Shown here: in pieces, positions 1 to 11,931 of the stretch
Layout: every line of letters begins with the position of its first letter
How positions within the stretch are numbered: the stretch's first letter is position 1
Assembly: GCA_026724425.1 (NCBI GenBank)
Contig: JAIUCV010000003.1
Span: 60,255,088 to 60,319,087, forward strand
Length of the DNA stretch: 64,000 nt
DNA from: Erythrophleum ivorense
Taxonomy: Eukaryota > Streptophyta > Magnoliopsida > Fabales > Fabaceae
Reading direction: 5' to 3'
Made by a program: the position numbers and the translations under genes
Notes under the pieces: generated by a model
Databases searched by the model: none
Seen by the model: only the letters and a program-made list of their open reading frames with translations
Told to the model about the DNA's origin: nothing

Positions 1-1529
1 TAAGATCCCTTGCCATTCATCAACTGTCACCACAATTTCAAGTGAATGATGGTTAGTGTGCTATGATACTTTTTTTTACTGTTCTGATTTCTTTTACCTA
101 TACCTTAAGATTTTCTAAACCTACATTTATTAATAACCTAAAAGTAAAGAATTCTGAATTAGAGCAGGTCAACAATTATATTATCATAATAACATCTCAT
201 GGTTGATTTTAGATGAATTAGAGATTCTGGCCTTTGAGAATGTTTATGTCTAGATTCAATAAGTCATCCTTTTGGCAATCTATAGGATTTTGAGTTCTGA
301 TTTACTACTTCTTTAGCTTTTCAGGGAAAATAAAACAGATAATGGAGATGGCTTTTTGGGATGGCATGATGGAATCAAAGCTGGTAGCATGTAGATGTGT
401 AGGTGATGCTGTCGGTAGATTTCATGTTTGCTTTAAGTAATACTGTAATCTTCAAGGAATACTGTAATTTAATGTTGAAAATGAATTAAAGATAATCCAA
501 GATATATTAAGATAAAGAAAATTTAATATATCTCAGATTGGTTCCAGACACAAGATGTTATTTTTCATGTGTATGTTCTTTTATTATTGCAGATGCGAGT
601 TCAAAATCTCTAATGATTGTAAATTTCTTTTGCATTGCAGACAGATTTGAAGGTTTTGTAATTTAATTAGCTTGGGATAACTTTCCAATTTTATGTGGTG
701 ACAGCTTACTTTTTGATTTGATAATTTTGTTTTCTCTGCATGGCGTGCTTGAATTATGTTAGTCTTTTTGGTTTTCAATTTTAGCAAGTGTTTAGTAGAG
801 TTGTATTGCAAGGAATTTACTTCTTCAAAGAGTCCATGGGGGAGCCTTTTGGTGGAACCCGAATTGCTTGAATATCTTCAGTGCAGATGCATCATTTGTA
901 CATAACACTTAGGTAATTTTTCCTGGTGATGCATGAGAGAGAGTGTGTGTGTGTGTGTATGCTTTCCTATTTTGAGCACTATGTTGGGAATCTTATCAAT
1001 TTTCAAGTCTCACAAATTAAGTGGAAGTGTTAAAGGATAACAGGTTATTTGAGATAATTATAAAATGTTTTATCTTTAGGTGTTATCACTCTCTTGAAGA
1101 ATTATCTTTCATATTCAGATTTATCCAGTTTAATATAAATAATAAGGATAGAGGGGGCTGCAACCTATAGAGTGTCTAAACACTACAAGTGAGAAAGCCT
1201 TCCCATTCACCACTTTTTTTATTTAGCCACTACTTTCAACAGACAAAGTATCTCAGGTCCTTCATAATGATCCATATTAGCAAGCTTTCCTAATTTTTGT
1301 CGGTCTCTGACTTAGATATGAGTATTTTCTCATGCTTTTGTGCATGATTAAAAAAAATCTTGGTTATTTTTCATACTTATTCTGACTTATGATTTGATAT
1401 TCCTTTCTTTTTCCCTTCTGATCTAGAATTTTAGTAACTGTAAGTGATGTACTACTGAATGTAAGTTGTTGGGATTTTTTATTAGAATTCTGAATTAGAT
1501 TAGGTCAGCAATTATATTATCATACAAGT

Positions 1530-1769
1530 CATCTCCACTAAGAGGAACAAATCTATTTAGTTTTCTCATTACAGAACTATTCATTGGGTCACTGTGTAAA
1601 TACTATCTACCATGTTTTTGGTTACTTAGTACTCATTTGACAAAAATTTAGAGAATAAGTATTATTTATTGCTTTACGCCTTTTTTTTTTCTTTCATAGA
1701 TGCGTAGTACTTAAAATGGACATATAATTTATCTTACGTTTTGTCCAGAGTAGAATCCATATACTATGA
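1530..1769 (+). repeat. Diverged direct repeat, copy 1
   Basis: This stretch aligns by eye with 2,506-2,747 in the same orientation. Shared blocks include 'gaactattcattg', 'ttacttagtactcatt', 'gacaaaaattta' and 'atataatttatct', in the same order and at similar spacing. Identity looks like roughly 75-80 percent. The origin is unknown: either an old local duplication or two copies of one dispersed repeat. Confidence 0.75.
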
Positions 1770-2505
1770 AGTTTTTTTTTGGCAGAATCAACTTTTTTGT
1801 GCCAATTTGTCTATTGTGGATTAATTTGGAATCACATTTGCTATTTGGAACATGTTACTTACTCACCTTCTAATTTGTATTAGTTTTAAATTTATATATG
1901 ATTATATATGGTTCTCAAATGCATTTCAACTTTGAAGCAGCACTATTTCTTTTTCAAGATCTGCCATTTTCAGTCCTTTCGTGATGATTATGATGTTATA
2001 TAATTTGAGTTATAAAAACATTTCCCCTGCTCATAAGGCTATTTCTGTTGCATTAGCAATAGAGTAGTTTGTAATGACACTCATGAGAAGATAATAGCAG
2101 TGACTTGCATCTTGATTGTGGTGGTGTTTTCCTCAACATAAGTATTCAGTTGTAAAGCTTCATCCTTTTATTTGTTTTACTTTATCTAAAATGCTTGAGA
2201 TCTGTGCTTAAACAAATATTCTATTCCTTATACACATTCTAATGATTACTAATGAATGTTCAGTTACCTGCAATATGCCCTATTGCGGCTTCAAGTGGAC
2301 TTTATGAATTATGGGATATTGTCCCTTTGCAGAGTAAGGGAGCGCTGGCTATGTATTGCCATATTTATCTTTACCAGTTTGCTCAATATTAATTTATTTT
2401 ATACGTAAGTTATTCTTCAAGATCATGTTTCAGTTTCCTGGCCAACATCATGTTCAAGTTTTAATGTTTTTTTATTAGTGCCTTTTATCTTTTTAAGCAA
2501 GTACT

Positions 2506-2747
2506 CATCTCGACTTATAGGTACAGACCTATTTAGTATTTACATTATAGAACTATTCATTGACTCAATGTGTAAGTACTCTCTACTTTCTTTTTTATTA
2601 CTTAGTACTCATTGGACAAAAATTTAGGGAATAACAGTTATATATTGCTTTACATCTTTTTTCCCCCCTTTCATTGATACATGGTACTTAATATGGAGAT
2701 ATAATTTATCTAATGTTTCCTTTGGACGAGAATCAATCTACTATGGA
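2506..2747 (+). repeat. Diverged direct repeat, copy 2
   Basis: Partner of the repeat at 1,530-1,769, about 975 bases downstream and in the same orientation. It shares the same ordered blocks and has the same length within a few bases. No coding content is seen. Confidence 0.75.
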
Positions 2748-4041
2748 CTGTGGCTTTGCCACAGCCTTAGTTATGCCCACAGCCACTACCTCAGGGACTA
2801 ACACAGCAAACCATGGTTGTGATGTCTATCAACTTCATGATGAGAAACCTTTAAAGCACTTTTGCCTACTCACTTTTGCCTGAAGCAACATTCTATTGCT
2901 TTATTCAAACCATGGTTTTGGAAACCAAAACATTTTTTCAAACATGCACTTCATTGCTATACATTCTGCAGGCACCTCATTCTTCAATCAAAGCATACAT
3001 CTAGCAATTCACATTTGTGAGAATGCTTCCAATGAGAGAATCCTACAATTTCCAATGGCCTTGTTGATTAAGAAGATACTTATGTATTTTAATTAATTAA
3101 TTTCTTTCTTTTAAAATCTAACAACACTGCACAAATCAATCACCTTTAGCAAATGACATCCTATTATTAAATAATCCAATGCCATTCTTGAGTAAGATGA
3201 TGCTTGATATCTTCTCTCACTAATGGAGTGATAGTGAAAATTTTGTTCTTTCCCTCACCAGAATATATCTACCATACTGATTTGTATTTTGTCCATCTAG
3301 TTGATACACTTACTAAACAGGTTTGACTAATTTAGGTTATGTATGCATCAACATAGGTACTATTCCTTCATCTTCAAGATGAACATTTTAATAATATTTT
3401 GTAGATGTTGGACTTATTTAATATTGTTAATGGTAGATGATTGCTGGTCCTTTGCAATAAGAAATTTAGAGGTCAACTTAATCATGTTCCTTTTAAGTAA
3501 CGTTGAATCAGCAGGAACAATCTTTTGGACCATCTTCCTTCTATTTATCATATGATGTTTTTCTTTCAATTTGATGTTAAAATAATTGTTTCATTTGACA
3601 TTCAATACATCTTGATAGTGTGGTAAACCTTAAAATTGATATAACTATTAAGTTTTTGTAATGGTTATTTATTTTCAATCCTAAAGTAATGCTTTCCTTA
3701 TTCTTTTCTTTTTTTGGTTACAAAAGAGGCACTAGTCCTCGAAAGAATAAAGTGGGGGATACTTTGTTTACACTTTAATTGTACATATATAGTGGTTGTT
3801 TCTTATGGTCAATAAAGTAGTGAAACATATATATACACACTATCCATTCTCGATGTGAATGAATGATTTGGTTCCAATAGATGGATTTAAAGTTATGAAC
3901 CCCATGGTTGGATTTTGTTTCACATAAAAAAAAATAGTTATGATCGGAACCATCATGAACCTTAAATTTGGACCAGATTAGGTTTAGGCATCATGATGGC
4001 TAGCAAGGGTCTCGAAAATCCAAAGGTAGGTTTTGCATTGT

Positions 4042-4290
4042 TGATACGATAGATAGAAAAAAAGAAGGAAGAGAAGAATAGGAAGAAGATTTTGGAGAAA
4101 AATTAAGAGTAAGAATTTAGTTCATACTTGATCATAGCGAAGTGCCCTGATTATATGATTTAATATTCCCTTAACAGACTAATAGTATGAATAATTAGAA
4201 AAGATGAAAGTACCTGGCAACAGATTCTAATTGACAACTTAATGGTAAAAAGTATAAAAATATTCCTAATTTCATCTAAGCCATTTATCA
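4042..4290 (-). repeat. 3' LTR of the 4.0-9.1 kb chromovirus
   Basis: The plus-strand text begins TGATAC and ends TTATCA, so the ends are inverted. It aligns along its length with 8,818-9,076. Just outside its inner edge, the minus strand has the purine-rich run GAAGGGAGCAA, the likely polypurine tract. Confidence 0.9.
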
Positions 4291-4319
4291 TTGCTCCCTT
4301 CATAAGCAAACCCTTGACC

Positions 4320-5500
4320 TTATGGGTGAATTAAACGAGCAAATTCCAAAAACTCCTTTTGAATCCCACGCCATAGCTCCCATGTACCTTCCTCTTCAAG
4401 CTCATCCTTCCACTTGATTAGTACTTGGGTGATAGGCTTGTTCCTTTTTTGAATAACCCACTTATCTAAAATCAACTCAGGTTCTCTTTTTGTTTGTATA
4501 TTGGCCTATGAGTTTAGCACTAGTATGGCTACACTAACTTCTTTAAGACATCTTTTAAGTAAGGATACACGAAATGTGGGATGGATATGCGATGAAGGTG
4601 GTAATTTGAGGGTGTAAGCTACTGGTCCCACCCTTTCTAAGATCTGATATGGCCCATAAAACTTCGAAGATAATTTGTTAATAGCTCTTCTCTTCACTAA
4701 CATCTATCTAAAGGGTTAGAGCTTCAAGAAAACCCACTTTCCCACTTTAAACTCTTGCTCTGATCTTTTCTTATTAGTGTATTGCTTCATATGATTAATT
4801 GCCACATTCAAATTCTACTTGAATTTTTGTAACATTATCCCCCTTGCCTCAAAACTCCTGTCAATGACCTCCATCAAGGATTCTTATGGCAAGTATGGAA
4901 TATGTAACAGAGATGGCTAACCATATATTACCTCATATGGAGTTGCCCTAAGTGAAGTATGGTAAGTAGTGTTATACCACCATTTAGCCAAAGGAATCCA
5001 TTTACATCATTTTAATTGAGAAATCCACGCCAAAGTTTTTAAGTAAGATTCCAAACATCTATTAAGGACCTTACTTTACCCTATTGGATTGTGGATGATA
5101 GGAAAATGTAAGGCATTAAGTTATACCCAGCCTTTTTACAAACTCATGTCAAAAGTTACTGGTAAATAATGGATTCTTATTACTAACGATATTAGCAGGT
5201 GCTCTATACAACTTATAAACATTATGAAGGAAAACTTGAGCCAAATCTGAGGTTGGAAAAAGGATGAGCTAAAGAAGTAAAGTGAGCATATTTACTCAAT
5301 TTATTAATAATTACCCAAACGGTGTCCTTACCACTTGATTTTGGCAACTTCTTAATGAAATTTATAGCTATGCTTTGCCACACCCTATTTGGAACTAGAT
5401 GATGTTGCAATAACCCTGCTTGGCTAGTTATCTCATACTTGCACCTGAGACATGTATTACACGATTTGATAAACCTTTTAATGTTTTCCAATAAAACACT
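4320..5500 (-). pseudogene. Decayed integrase with chromodomain-like tail
   Basis: The minus strand shows the zinc-binding and core start of a gypsy integrase at 5,222-5,491 (SCNTCLRCKYEI, then VWVIINKLSKYAHF). After a broken central core comes the C-terminal domain at 4,506-4,703 (SKFYGPYQILERVGPVAYTL). The last part, down to a stop at 4,320-4,322, reads ILDKWVIQKRNKPITQVLIK and then a Trp-rich stretch, the pattern of the chromodomain-like tail of chromoviruses. Stops and frame changes separate these blocks. In active relatives the tail guides integration to chromatin marks. Confidence 0.85.
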
Positions 5501-5735
5501 GAATTGACTTGCTTTTAAGTGGCGTTAACCCTTGAATGTCCTCTTTGTGGTGAAGAATGAAGTCACTAAAGGATAATTTTGTTGTTATCAATTTTATTGC
5601 CCACCACTATTTTTTCTATTTTTTTTAGTTAAGATCTTCCCATTCCATTTAAACTTAGGAGGAAAGTTGTTGTCAATCTTTAGTTTTTGTATCCGTTGTT
5701 GTAAACTCCCATCAAGTTGGTATTCCTTAAGGATT

Positions 5736-7700
5736 TCATCCCAAAGTAGTAGAAATGGAAGTTGCTATCATGTATAGAAGCTCAGCATAAGAGGCACACG
5801 ACAATGTATCAATGACTACATTTTCTTTTCCCTTCTTGTAGTAAATCTCATACTTTATTCCCATCAATTTAGTAACCCAATTATATTGGGCAGGGGTAGA
5901 TAATCTTTGTTCTAGTAGATATTTCAAGTTTTGTTGGTCAATTAGAATGGTGAAAGGTTTCACACAGAGGTATTGTTTCCATTTGTCCATGGCATGCATT
6001 AGCTATAGTTAGTAATTCTCTATTATAGGCCAAAAGTAGGCGATTCTTAAGTGATAACACATTACTAATAAAATTCATAGGGTGCTTCTGATTTGATGCA
6101 TCGGTCTCAACAACAAATGGTTTCTCTAACTCAGGTAAAGCCAATACAAATGTTGTAATAGGGAATTTTTTGAGGTTAATAAAGGCTGTTTTTGCTTGGT
6201 ACCATTGGAAGTTATCTTTCTTGAGCATATTAGTTAAAGGCTTGGCTATTATGCTGTAATTTATAATAAAATTCCTGTAATAACCAGCCAACCCAAGGAA
6301 GCTCTGTAATTGCTTGATTGAGACAATGATAGGCCATTCACTCACATCCTTAACCTTTTGTGGATTCGTGGACACACCCTTAGTAGAAATATAATGGCCC
6401 AAGTATTCAATCTTCCTTACAACAAATGAACACTTGGATCTTTTCACAAAATAATGGTTCCTTTGCATGTGCTCAATACATTTCTTAAGTGCACTACATG
6501 TTCTTCATCACTTCTGCTATATACTAGAATATCATTAAAAAAAAATGAAAACATACTTCCTTAATTGCTTCTCAAAGATCATATTCATTGCATTTTAAAA
6601 GATGGAAGGTGCATTAGTAAGCTTGATTGACATTATTAAGAACTCGAAGTGGTGTGAGTGAGTTTGAAAAGTAGTTTTGTCAATGTCTTTATCCTTCATT
6701 CTGATTGAGTGATACCTTGAACAAAGGTCTAGTTTAGAGAAGACCTTACCTTCCCCAATTCATCTAATGAATCTTCTGCCAAGGGAATGAAAAGTCTGTT
6801 CCTCACTGTTATTTTGTTGAGGGCTCTATAATCAATGCACATTCACCAACTACCATCTTTCTTCTTAACTAGAATCATACATGAAGCAAAAGGAGATGAG
6901 CTATGTTGTATCATTCCCCCTTGTAGCATTTCACTAACCAATTTTTCAATAACATCCTTTTGAATAGTGGGATATTTATAAGGCTGAATTTTCATCAGAT
7001 TAGAGCCTTCTTTTAAAATAATTTGGTGATCATGCTTACCTCTATATGGGGTAACCCTTTAGGTTCTTCAAAAATGTCCCTAAATTCCTTTAACACTTTT
7101 TGCATAGCTATAAGAATCACTTCCTCCTTAACTGCATTCAATGCTAATGCACAACAAGAGAAGTCACTGTAGTATGGCATGACTTGTAACATGAAGGCAT
7201 TAGAACTTTGCTCTATTAACTTTTGCATTTTTTCCTCCTTAATTACCTTATCTTTCAGGTTGTGATAAGTAACCAACCAAACCCTCTTTCCTTGTAATTC
7301 AAATTCTATGACCATATTCAGGTAGTCCTAATGGATGGCTCCCAGCGTTCTAAGCCATTACATCCCTAATACAATATCACAGCCCATTAAAGGAATAATG
7401 ATTACATCAATAACAAACTCGAGCCCTTGTGTGATCCACTTCACCTCTTCACATACCTATTTTCCTAATAGTTGATCTCCATTAGCTACTGTAATGTGAA
7501 TTTCATCCATGGGTTTGAATTTCATCTATACCTCCTTGCATAATTTGGCATCAACAAAATTTTAAGTGTTGCCCATATCTATCAGAATATGCACCAATTT
7601 CTTGCCCAACAATCTAGTGATTCTCATAGTAGGGTACATGGATAACTTCTAATTATGCAAACTATTAAAACTGGTTGTACCTTGGATAGCATTAAGAGAA
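5736..7700 (-). pseudogene. Decayed pol: protease, reverse transcriptase, RNase H
   Basis: Read on the minus strand, a protease remnant near 7,560-7,600 has LIDMGNT followed by a stop, so the DSG/DTG-type active site is altered. Sequence typical of the start of plant gypsy reverse transcriptase follows (7,013-7,315). The catalytic core near 6,505-6,545 reads FFNDILVYSRS, with Asn in place of the first Asp of the YxDD box. The connection and RNase H region is best seen at 5,938-6,468 (KRSKCSFVVRKIEYLGHYIS, then FVVETDASNQ) and 5,736-5,999 (NLKYLLEQRLSTPAQYNWV). Frames are broken at many points, so the enzyme cannot be made. Confidence 0.88.
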
Positions 7701-7815
7701 ATCACAGATTTTTGAATTACCTCCTCTACCATTTCCTTACAAGACTCATCAATTATTGGTGGTTCTTCTAACTTCTTTACTACCTCCATTAAATATAATT
7801 GGAATTTTTTTTATT

Positions 7816-8792
7816 TTAAGGACATTCATAGTCAGGAGTATACCTATCATGGCAGAAATAGCACAACCCCTTATTCCTAAGCTCTTTTACCTTTGCAGGG
7901 ATTAGTTTCCTCTGAAATCGCATAGTTGGTTTATCCAAGATTCCTTTATATAGATTGGCTTCTCCATTGTTACATGCCACAACATTAGATTTTCCTTTCT
8001 TTGGTTCTATTACCCCTCCCTTATATGATTGGCTCAAGGTTCCCATTAAAGACAACATGTTCCTTTTATAATTGTCATTGCTAATTGGTTGGTTTTGGGT
8101 TTTCTTTTGCATAAGCTCCACATTCAGTGCTTGCAATTTAGTAAGTCTAATGGCATCCAATAAAGTGGTGAGATGAAATAGTTTAACTCCAATTGCAAAT
8201 TCAGGTTTAAGACTAGCAATATAGTAGCTTAATTTTTGACTTTTGGTTAACTCCACTCTGCATATTAAGCTATCAAATGATTCCTCATACTCAAAAAGGC
8301 TCCCCTATTATTTAAGTTGCATAAGCTCTTCCATAAGGTCATCAAACAAAGATCCATACTGTACTTTAATCTCATTAGCTAGAATTCTTCAAGTCACCAG
8401 TCCACTGTTATCTTTTTAAAGTTTTCAAACCATTTGCAGGCTGATTCATCTAAAGCAAGACTAGCAAGCATCACCTTGTTGGCCTTAAGAGTGTTATCGA
8501 GCATGTAGAACTATTCACATTTGGAAATCCATCCATTGACATCGTTTTTGGTGCATTTTAGAAAATCAACTCTAGTAGATCGAGTTGCCAAATGATAATC
8601 TCCTTGTTGTCCCTCACTACAATGATCCCTATGTTGGCTCATTAGTTCTGTGAATTGGAAGGATAATTCTCTTACCAATTCTTACAATCTTGCCACCTGC
8701 TATTCCATAGCTGCCAACCGTTGCTCCATGGTTGTTTTATGATGATCCTTGGTTTCACAAAGCGCTATTTGAGAACGTGTAACATCAGCCAT
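7816..8792 (-). pseudogene. Decayed gag of the chromovirus
   Basis: The start codon at 8,790-8,792 lies 10 bases inside the primer-binding site and opens MADVTRSQIALCETKDHH, followed by a segment rich in Glu, Gln and Met. Stops interrupt the frame around 8,690 and several times between 8,280 and 8,560. The best preserved part is a 146-codon open stretch at 7,816-8,256, with a basic region and then a zinc-knuckle remnant, CYFCHDRYTPDYEC. The expected His of the CCHC knuckle is Tyr, so zinc binding would be lost. In an active element gag forms the particle and binds RNA. No function is expected from this copy. Confidence 0.85.
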
Positions 8793-8801
8793 CTTGATTG
8801 T

Positions 8802-8815
8802 TGGCTCTTATACCA
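8802..8815 (-). other. Primer-binding site, initiator tRNA-Met type
   Basis: The minus strand reads TGGTATAAGAGCCA, close to the sequence complementary to the 3' end of plant initiator tRNA-Met used by many plant gypsy and copia elements. One position departs from the usual TGGTATCAGAGC. It lies two bases from the LTR edge, where such sites are expected. Confidence 0.85.
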
Positions 8816-8817
8816 GT

Positions 8818-9076
8818 TGATACAATTGAGAGAAAAAAGAAAGAGGGAAGAGAAGAATAGGAAGAAGATTTTGGAGAAAAATTGAGAGTAAGAATTCAAT
8901 TCATGCTTGATCACGCCAAAGTACCCTAGTTATAGAATTTAATATCCCCTTAACAGACTAACAATCTGAATAATAAGAAAATGCAAAAATGCCTAGCAAT
9001 AGATTCCAACTAATAACTAAAAAATCAATGGTAAAAAATATAAAAATATTCCTAATTTCATCTAAGCTACTTATCA
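8818..9076 (-). repeat. 5' LTR of the 4.0-9.1 kb chromovirus
   Basis: It begins TGATAC and ends TTATCA in plus-strand text and matches 4,042-4,290 with indels. Two bases separate its inner edge from the primer-binding site. The outer flank ATTGT equals the flank of the other LTR. Confidence 0.9.
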
Positions 9077-9081
9077 ATTGT

Positions 9082-10795
9082 CCTATACATATATTTATAT
9101 TTGGGTGATGCACAATTAGAATAGCAACATAGCTCCATAATTTCAAAAAGAAATAATGAAATCATTCTTGAAAATTGTTGTAATCACTCAATGGGCTTAA
9201 CAACTAGAAGATGTAAATAGTTTTCCTTTAAATATGTTGAAAAGGATGTTTCATGTTATAAAGATAGACTATCCAGAAATATCTTAGGTGCTTTTGGAGT
9301 CACTCTTTTGTAACTAAACATTTCATTTGCATTATTTAATGATTTTGAATTGATTCAGCTTATATTTCCCATCATTGCATCATTGATTTTTTTGGTTCAG
9401 TAGGATTTATATTATTTGAAGTATGACATCTGCTACAATTTAGGCATCATGCCTTTAAAAAAAAAACAAAGGTTGTCTATGATTTAAAGTAGTTACAATC
9501 AATTAAGTTTGTCCACTGTATTATTTAGAATCTATTAGCCATATGAAATTTCCTGCTTTATACATATATATATATATATATGTATATATATATTCTAGGT
9601 CCAACCTGCAATAGTTGTGTAGAAGATGAAAAGGTCTACTTTGATGATTGTAGCTTGGTAAGCTATGCTATTTGACTTATATATATATATATATATATAT
9701 ATGTTCATGTGGTTTCCATGTGTGTAATAATACTTATGTACTTTCTATTTCCTTTATTTAGAGGCTTTTCAAGTGTCTTATCATTAAAGTGTTGGAGTTG
9801 ATTTAAAGGAGGGTTATGATACATTCATTGCTAGAAAAGGTATGCATGTGGTTTATAACTTTCAACTACTGCTTTTTCATTGTAGAAATTGGATTTTAAA
9901 GTCGTATTTAGGGCATATGTATATTATAGTTGATGTAGCCCTTTTTCTTCTCCTGTTAATTCTTGAAGCACTCAGGAGGCTTTGCCAATCCTCTTGCATG
10001 CTTTAAAGACAAAAATGTTCCCTTCCAGAACATTCATTTTGTGGTATAAAGAACATGATGATTTAAGTTTTTTGTAAGACTGTAATGCTTTTACAACGTA
10101 AGTTCTAAAGCTTCTTACATTAACTTCATTTTGATCATTTGCAAACATCATGTAACAATCTTAACAAGGTAATGGAATGAAAATCTCTTGATATGAGAAT
10201 ATTTGTATTATTCCAATTAAGTAGTTATTACAACATCTAGCAACTTTGGTCCTAAAGTTATTGATCGTATATTTTAATTATGAACTTTTGGATAATGCCA
10301 TTGATCTAAGTTATTCTTATTTTTAGTGGTTTGGCACTTACATAAGAAAATTTATAAGACATAGTAGAGTTCTACAAAAGTGCAACTTTATTGGTTAGTT
10401 GCAATGTTCATTGTTACACGTTATAGCATGTCATTGTCTATTTGAGTAGAATTTGGTATAGAACTTAGTTTTGTCCAAATTCTATTTTATACTTGGGATT
10501 GTCAAACCTTCTGTAGTATTTCTTATTTATATGCTACTTTTTTCAATTATCATTTTTAACTATTATTATTCTATATAATTGCATCTCATTGAGTCTCAAA
10601 TTATATGTTTAACTATAAATTACAATATTTTCTCAAAAAAAAAAATTAAACAACTCGTGCATTGCAAAGTTATTGGCTAGTTTAAAATATTTTATGAATT
10701 TTGATCACTTTTTTCTCTCTTTTTTTTCAAAGTATATTTAACCTTTTTTGTTTAAATAAAATGAATTGGGGCTTTTTAAATAACATTGCTTCCAT
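9082..10795. other. AT-rich intergenic stretch with two (TA)n tracts
   Basis: No gene is recognised. The region has AT microsatellites at about 9,564-9,592 and 9,679-9,702 and long A/T runs. Open frames are short and without motifs. Confidence 0.5.
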
Positions 10796-11175
10796 AAAGC
10801 AAGACTGTATAGCCCATCACTAAAACTTTAAAAAAAAAAACCCTTGCCAATTAATTTGCTTTTCACACATTAATAAAAGCCCAATTTGTCAATTCTAGTT
10901 TTTCAAAAGAAATTCCTTTCCAAAATGATTTCCTTAAGAACAGTTTTTTCATTAAACATTTTTGGCTCAAGAGAATAACAGATTCTTCTATATGAGCACA
11001 TTTTTATTTTTCAAAATATTTTTGCAATAGATGGAGTTAAGTTTTATTCAGTTAGTTGTTATAGTTGTTATAATATTGTTTTCTAATTATGTGATTTCAT
11101 ATAAAAAAAATTAGGTATTTTTCAATCCAGATAATTATACTCTTCACTTGTAATCTCCTATTGTGTTCAACCAAA
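10796..11175 (+). repeat. LTR-like dispersed repeat, copy 1 (internally deleted)
   Basis: It starts at 'gcaagactgtatagcccatcac' and ends near 'cctattgtgttcaacca'. The same ordered blocks occur in copies at 13,840-14,377, 23,562-24,283 and 30,842-31,142. A block of some 350 bases present in the longer copies is absent here between 'tttttgcaatagat' and 'cagttagttgttata'. The end block with 'ataattatactcttcacttg' resembles the R/U5 part of an LTR, but no coding part or clear target duplication was found, so the class is uncertain. Confidence 0.6.
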
Positions 11176-11191
11176 AAAATTAAAAAACAAA

Positions 11192-11404
11192 CACTATAAC
11201 GAAGTTTAGTTAGAAATTAAAAAGTTATATAGAGTAAAAATTACAAAAATCGCAGAGAGTTATTATTGACAGATTAAAATTCAGTTGAGATCAAAGTACA
11301 AACAATAAAAAAAATCAACTATTGATCTGATTAAAAATTCAGTTGGAAAAAAATATAATTTTTCACTTAACTTTCAACTAGTATAAACAATTTTTGTTGT
11401 AGTG
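11192..11404. mobile_element. Small non-autonomous CACTA-type element
   Basis: The element begins CACTATAACG and ends GTTGTAGTG, so the inverted end reads CACTACAAC. Both flanks are AAA (11,189-11,191 and 11,405-11,407), which fits the 3-bp target duplication of CACTA elements. It is 213 bases, AT-rich and has no open frame. The AAA duplication is weak evidence alone in A-rich DNA, but together with CACTA ends it is consistent. Confidence 0.6.
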
Positions 11405-11686
11405 AAAAGGGATTTGACATCCACCTGGCATAGTATACTGTGCTGAATAAGCAAATCTATAACTTGGTGAATATTTTAGCCAACTCTTAGACCTTTTTGG
11501 GCCAACTATTGGGCTTTGGACTGGGTGACATCTACAGTAGCAAGTAGTGAAATTATGCTTTTCTCTGCTGACTTTGAAGCCATGCAAAATTTGCTCAGGA
11601 TCTGGCAGTATGCTATATGGGCAAAATTAAAATAACTTGGAGTAACATACAACGCAATTGGGTTTTCCTTTTATTTTCTCCTCACT

Positions 11687-11806
11687 ATTAGTAACTTGAA
11701 CATGTATGAATTTTTCTTCTTCGACCAACCATTATTTAAATGCCGTATTAGTAACTTGAACATGTATGACTTTTTCTTCTTCGACCAACCATTATTTAAA
11801 TGCCGT
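11687..11806 (+). repeat. 60-bp tandem duplication (two units)
   Basis: Units 11,687-11,746 and 11,747-11,806 are identical except for one base (tatgaat versus tatgact). A single, more diverged unit exists in the paralogous segment at 14,480-14,541. The duplication therefore happened after these segments separated, and recently given the single mismatch. Confidence 0.93.
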
Positions 11807-11886
11807 AAATCATCTATTAAGAAATAAGAAAAATCTTTCTTGGAAGCCTTCGGAAGCAAAGGTTACACAAGAGGGGTTATTGTCTT

Positions 11887-11931
11887 ATATATATATATAT
11901 ATATATATGTATATGTATATGTATATGTATG
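11887..11931 (+). repeat. (TA)n / (TATATG)n microsatellite
   Basis: A run of TA repeats grades into TATATG-like repeats. It is likely length-variable. Confidence 0.9.

Larger units (their letters stand above)
1..4036. other. Non-coding AT-rich region
   Basis: No convincing gene is visible on either strand. Open frames are short, have no recognisable motif and lie in AT-rich DNA. The stretch contains a diverged direct repeat (1,530-1,769 and 2,506-2,747) and a shorter match between about 150-190 and 1,485-1,525. It could be introns or downstream sequence of a gene outside the window, but nothing in the sequence proves that. Confidence 0.5.
4042..9076 (-). mobile_element. Complete but decayed Ty3-gypsy chromovirus
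   Basis: This is a 5.0-kb LTR retrotransposon read on the minus strand. Both LTRs are present, with TGATA/TATCA ends, and ATTGT flanks both sides as a 5-bp target duplication (4,037-4,041 and 9,077-9,081). Next to the 5' LTR is a primer-binding site resembling initiator tRNA-Met. Next to the 3' LTR is a purine-rich tract. The internal order gag, protease, reverse transcriptase, RNase H, integrase and a chromodomain-like tail is the Ty3-gypsy order, and the tail points to the chromoviruses. Every coding domain carries stops and frameshifts, and the LTRs differ by something like 13-15 percent, so this is an old, immobile copy. Confidence 0.92.
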
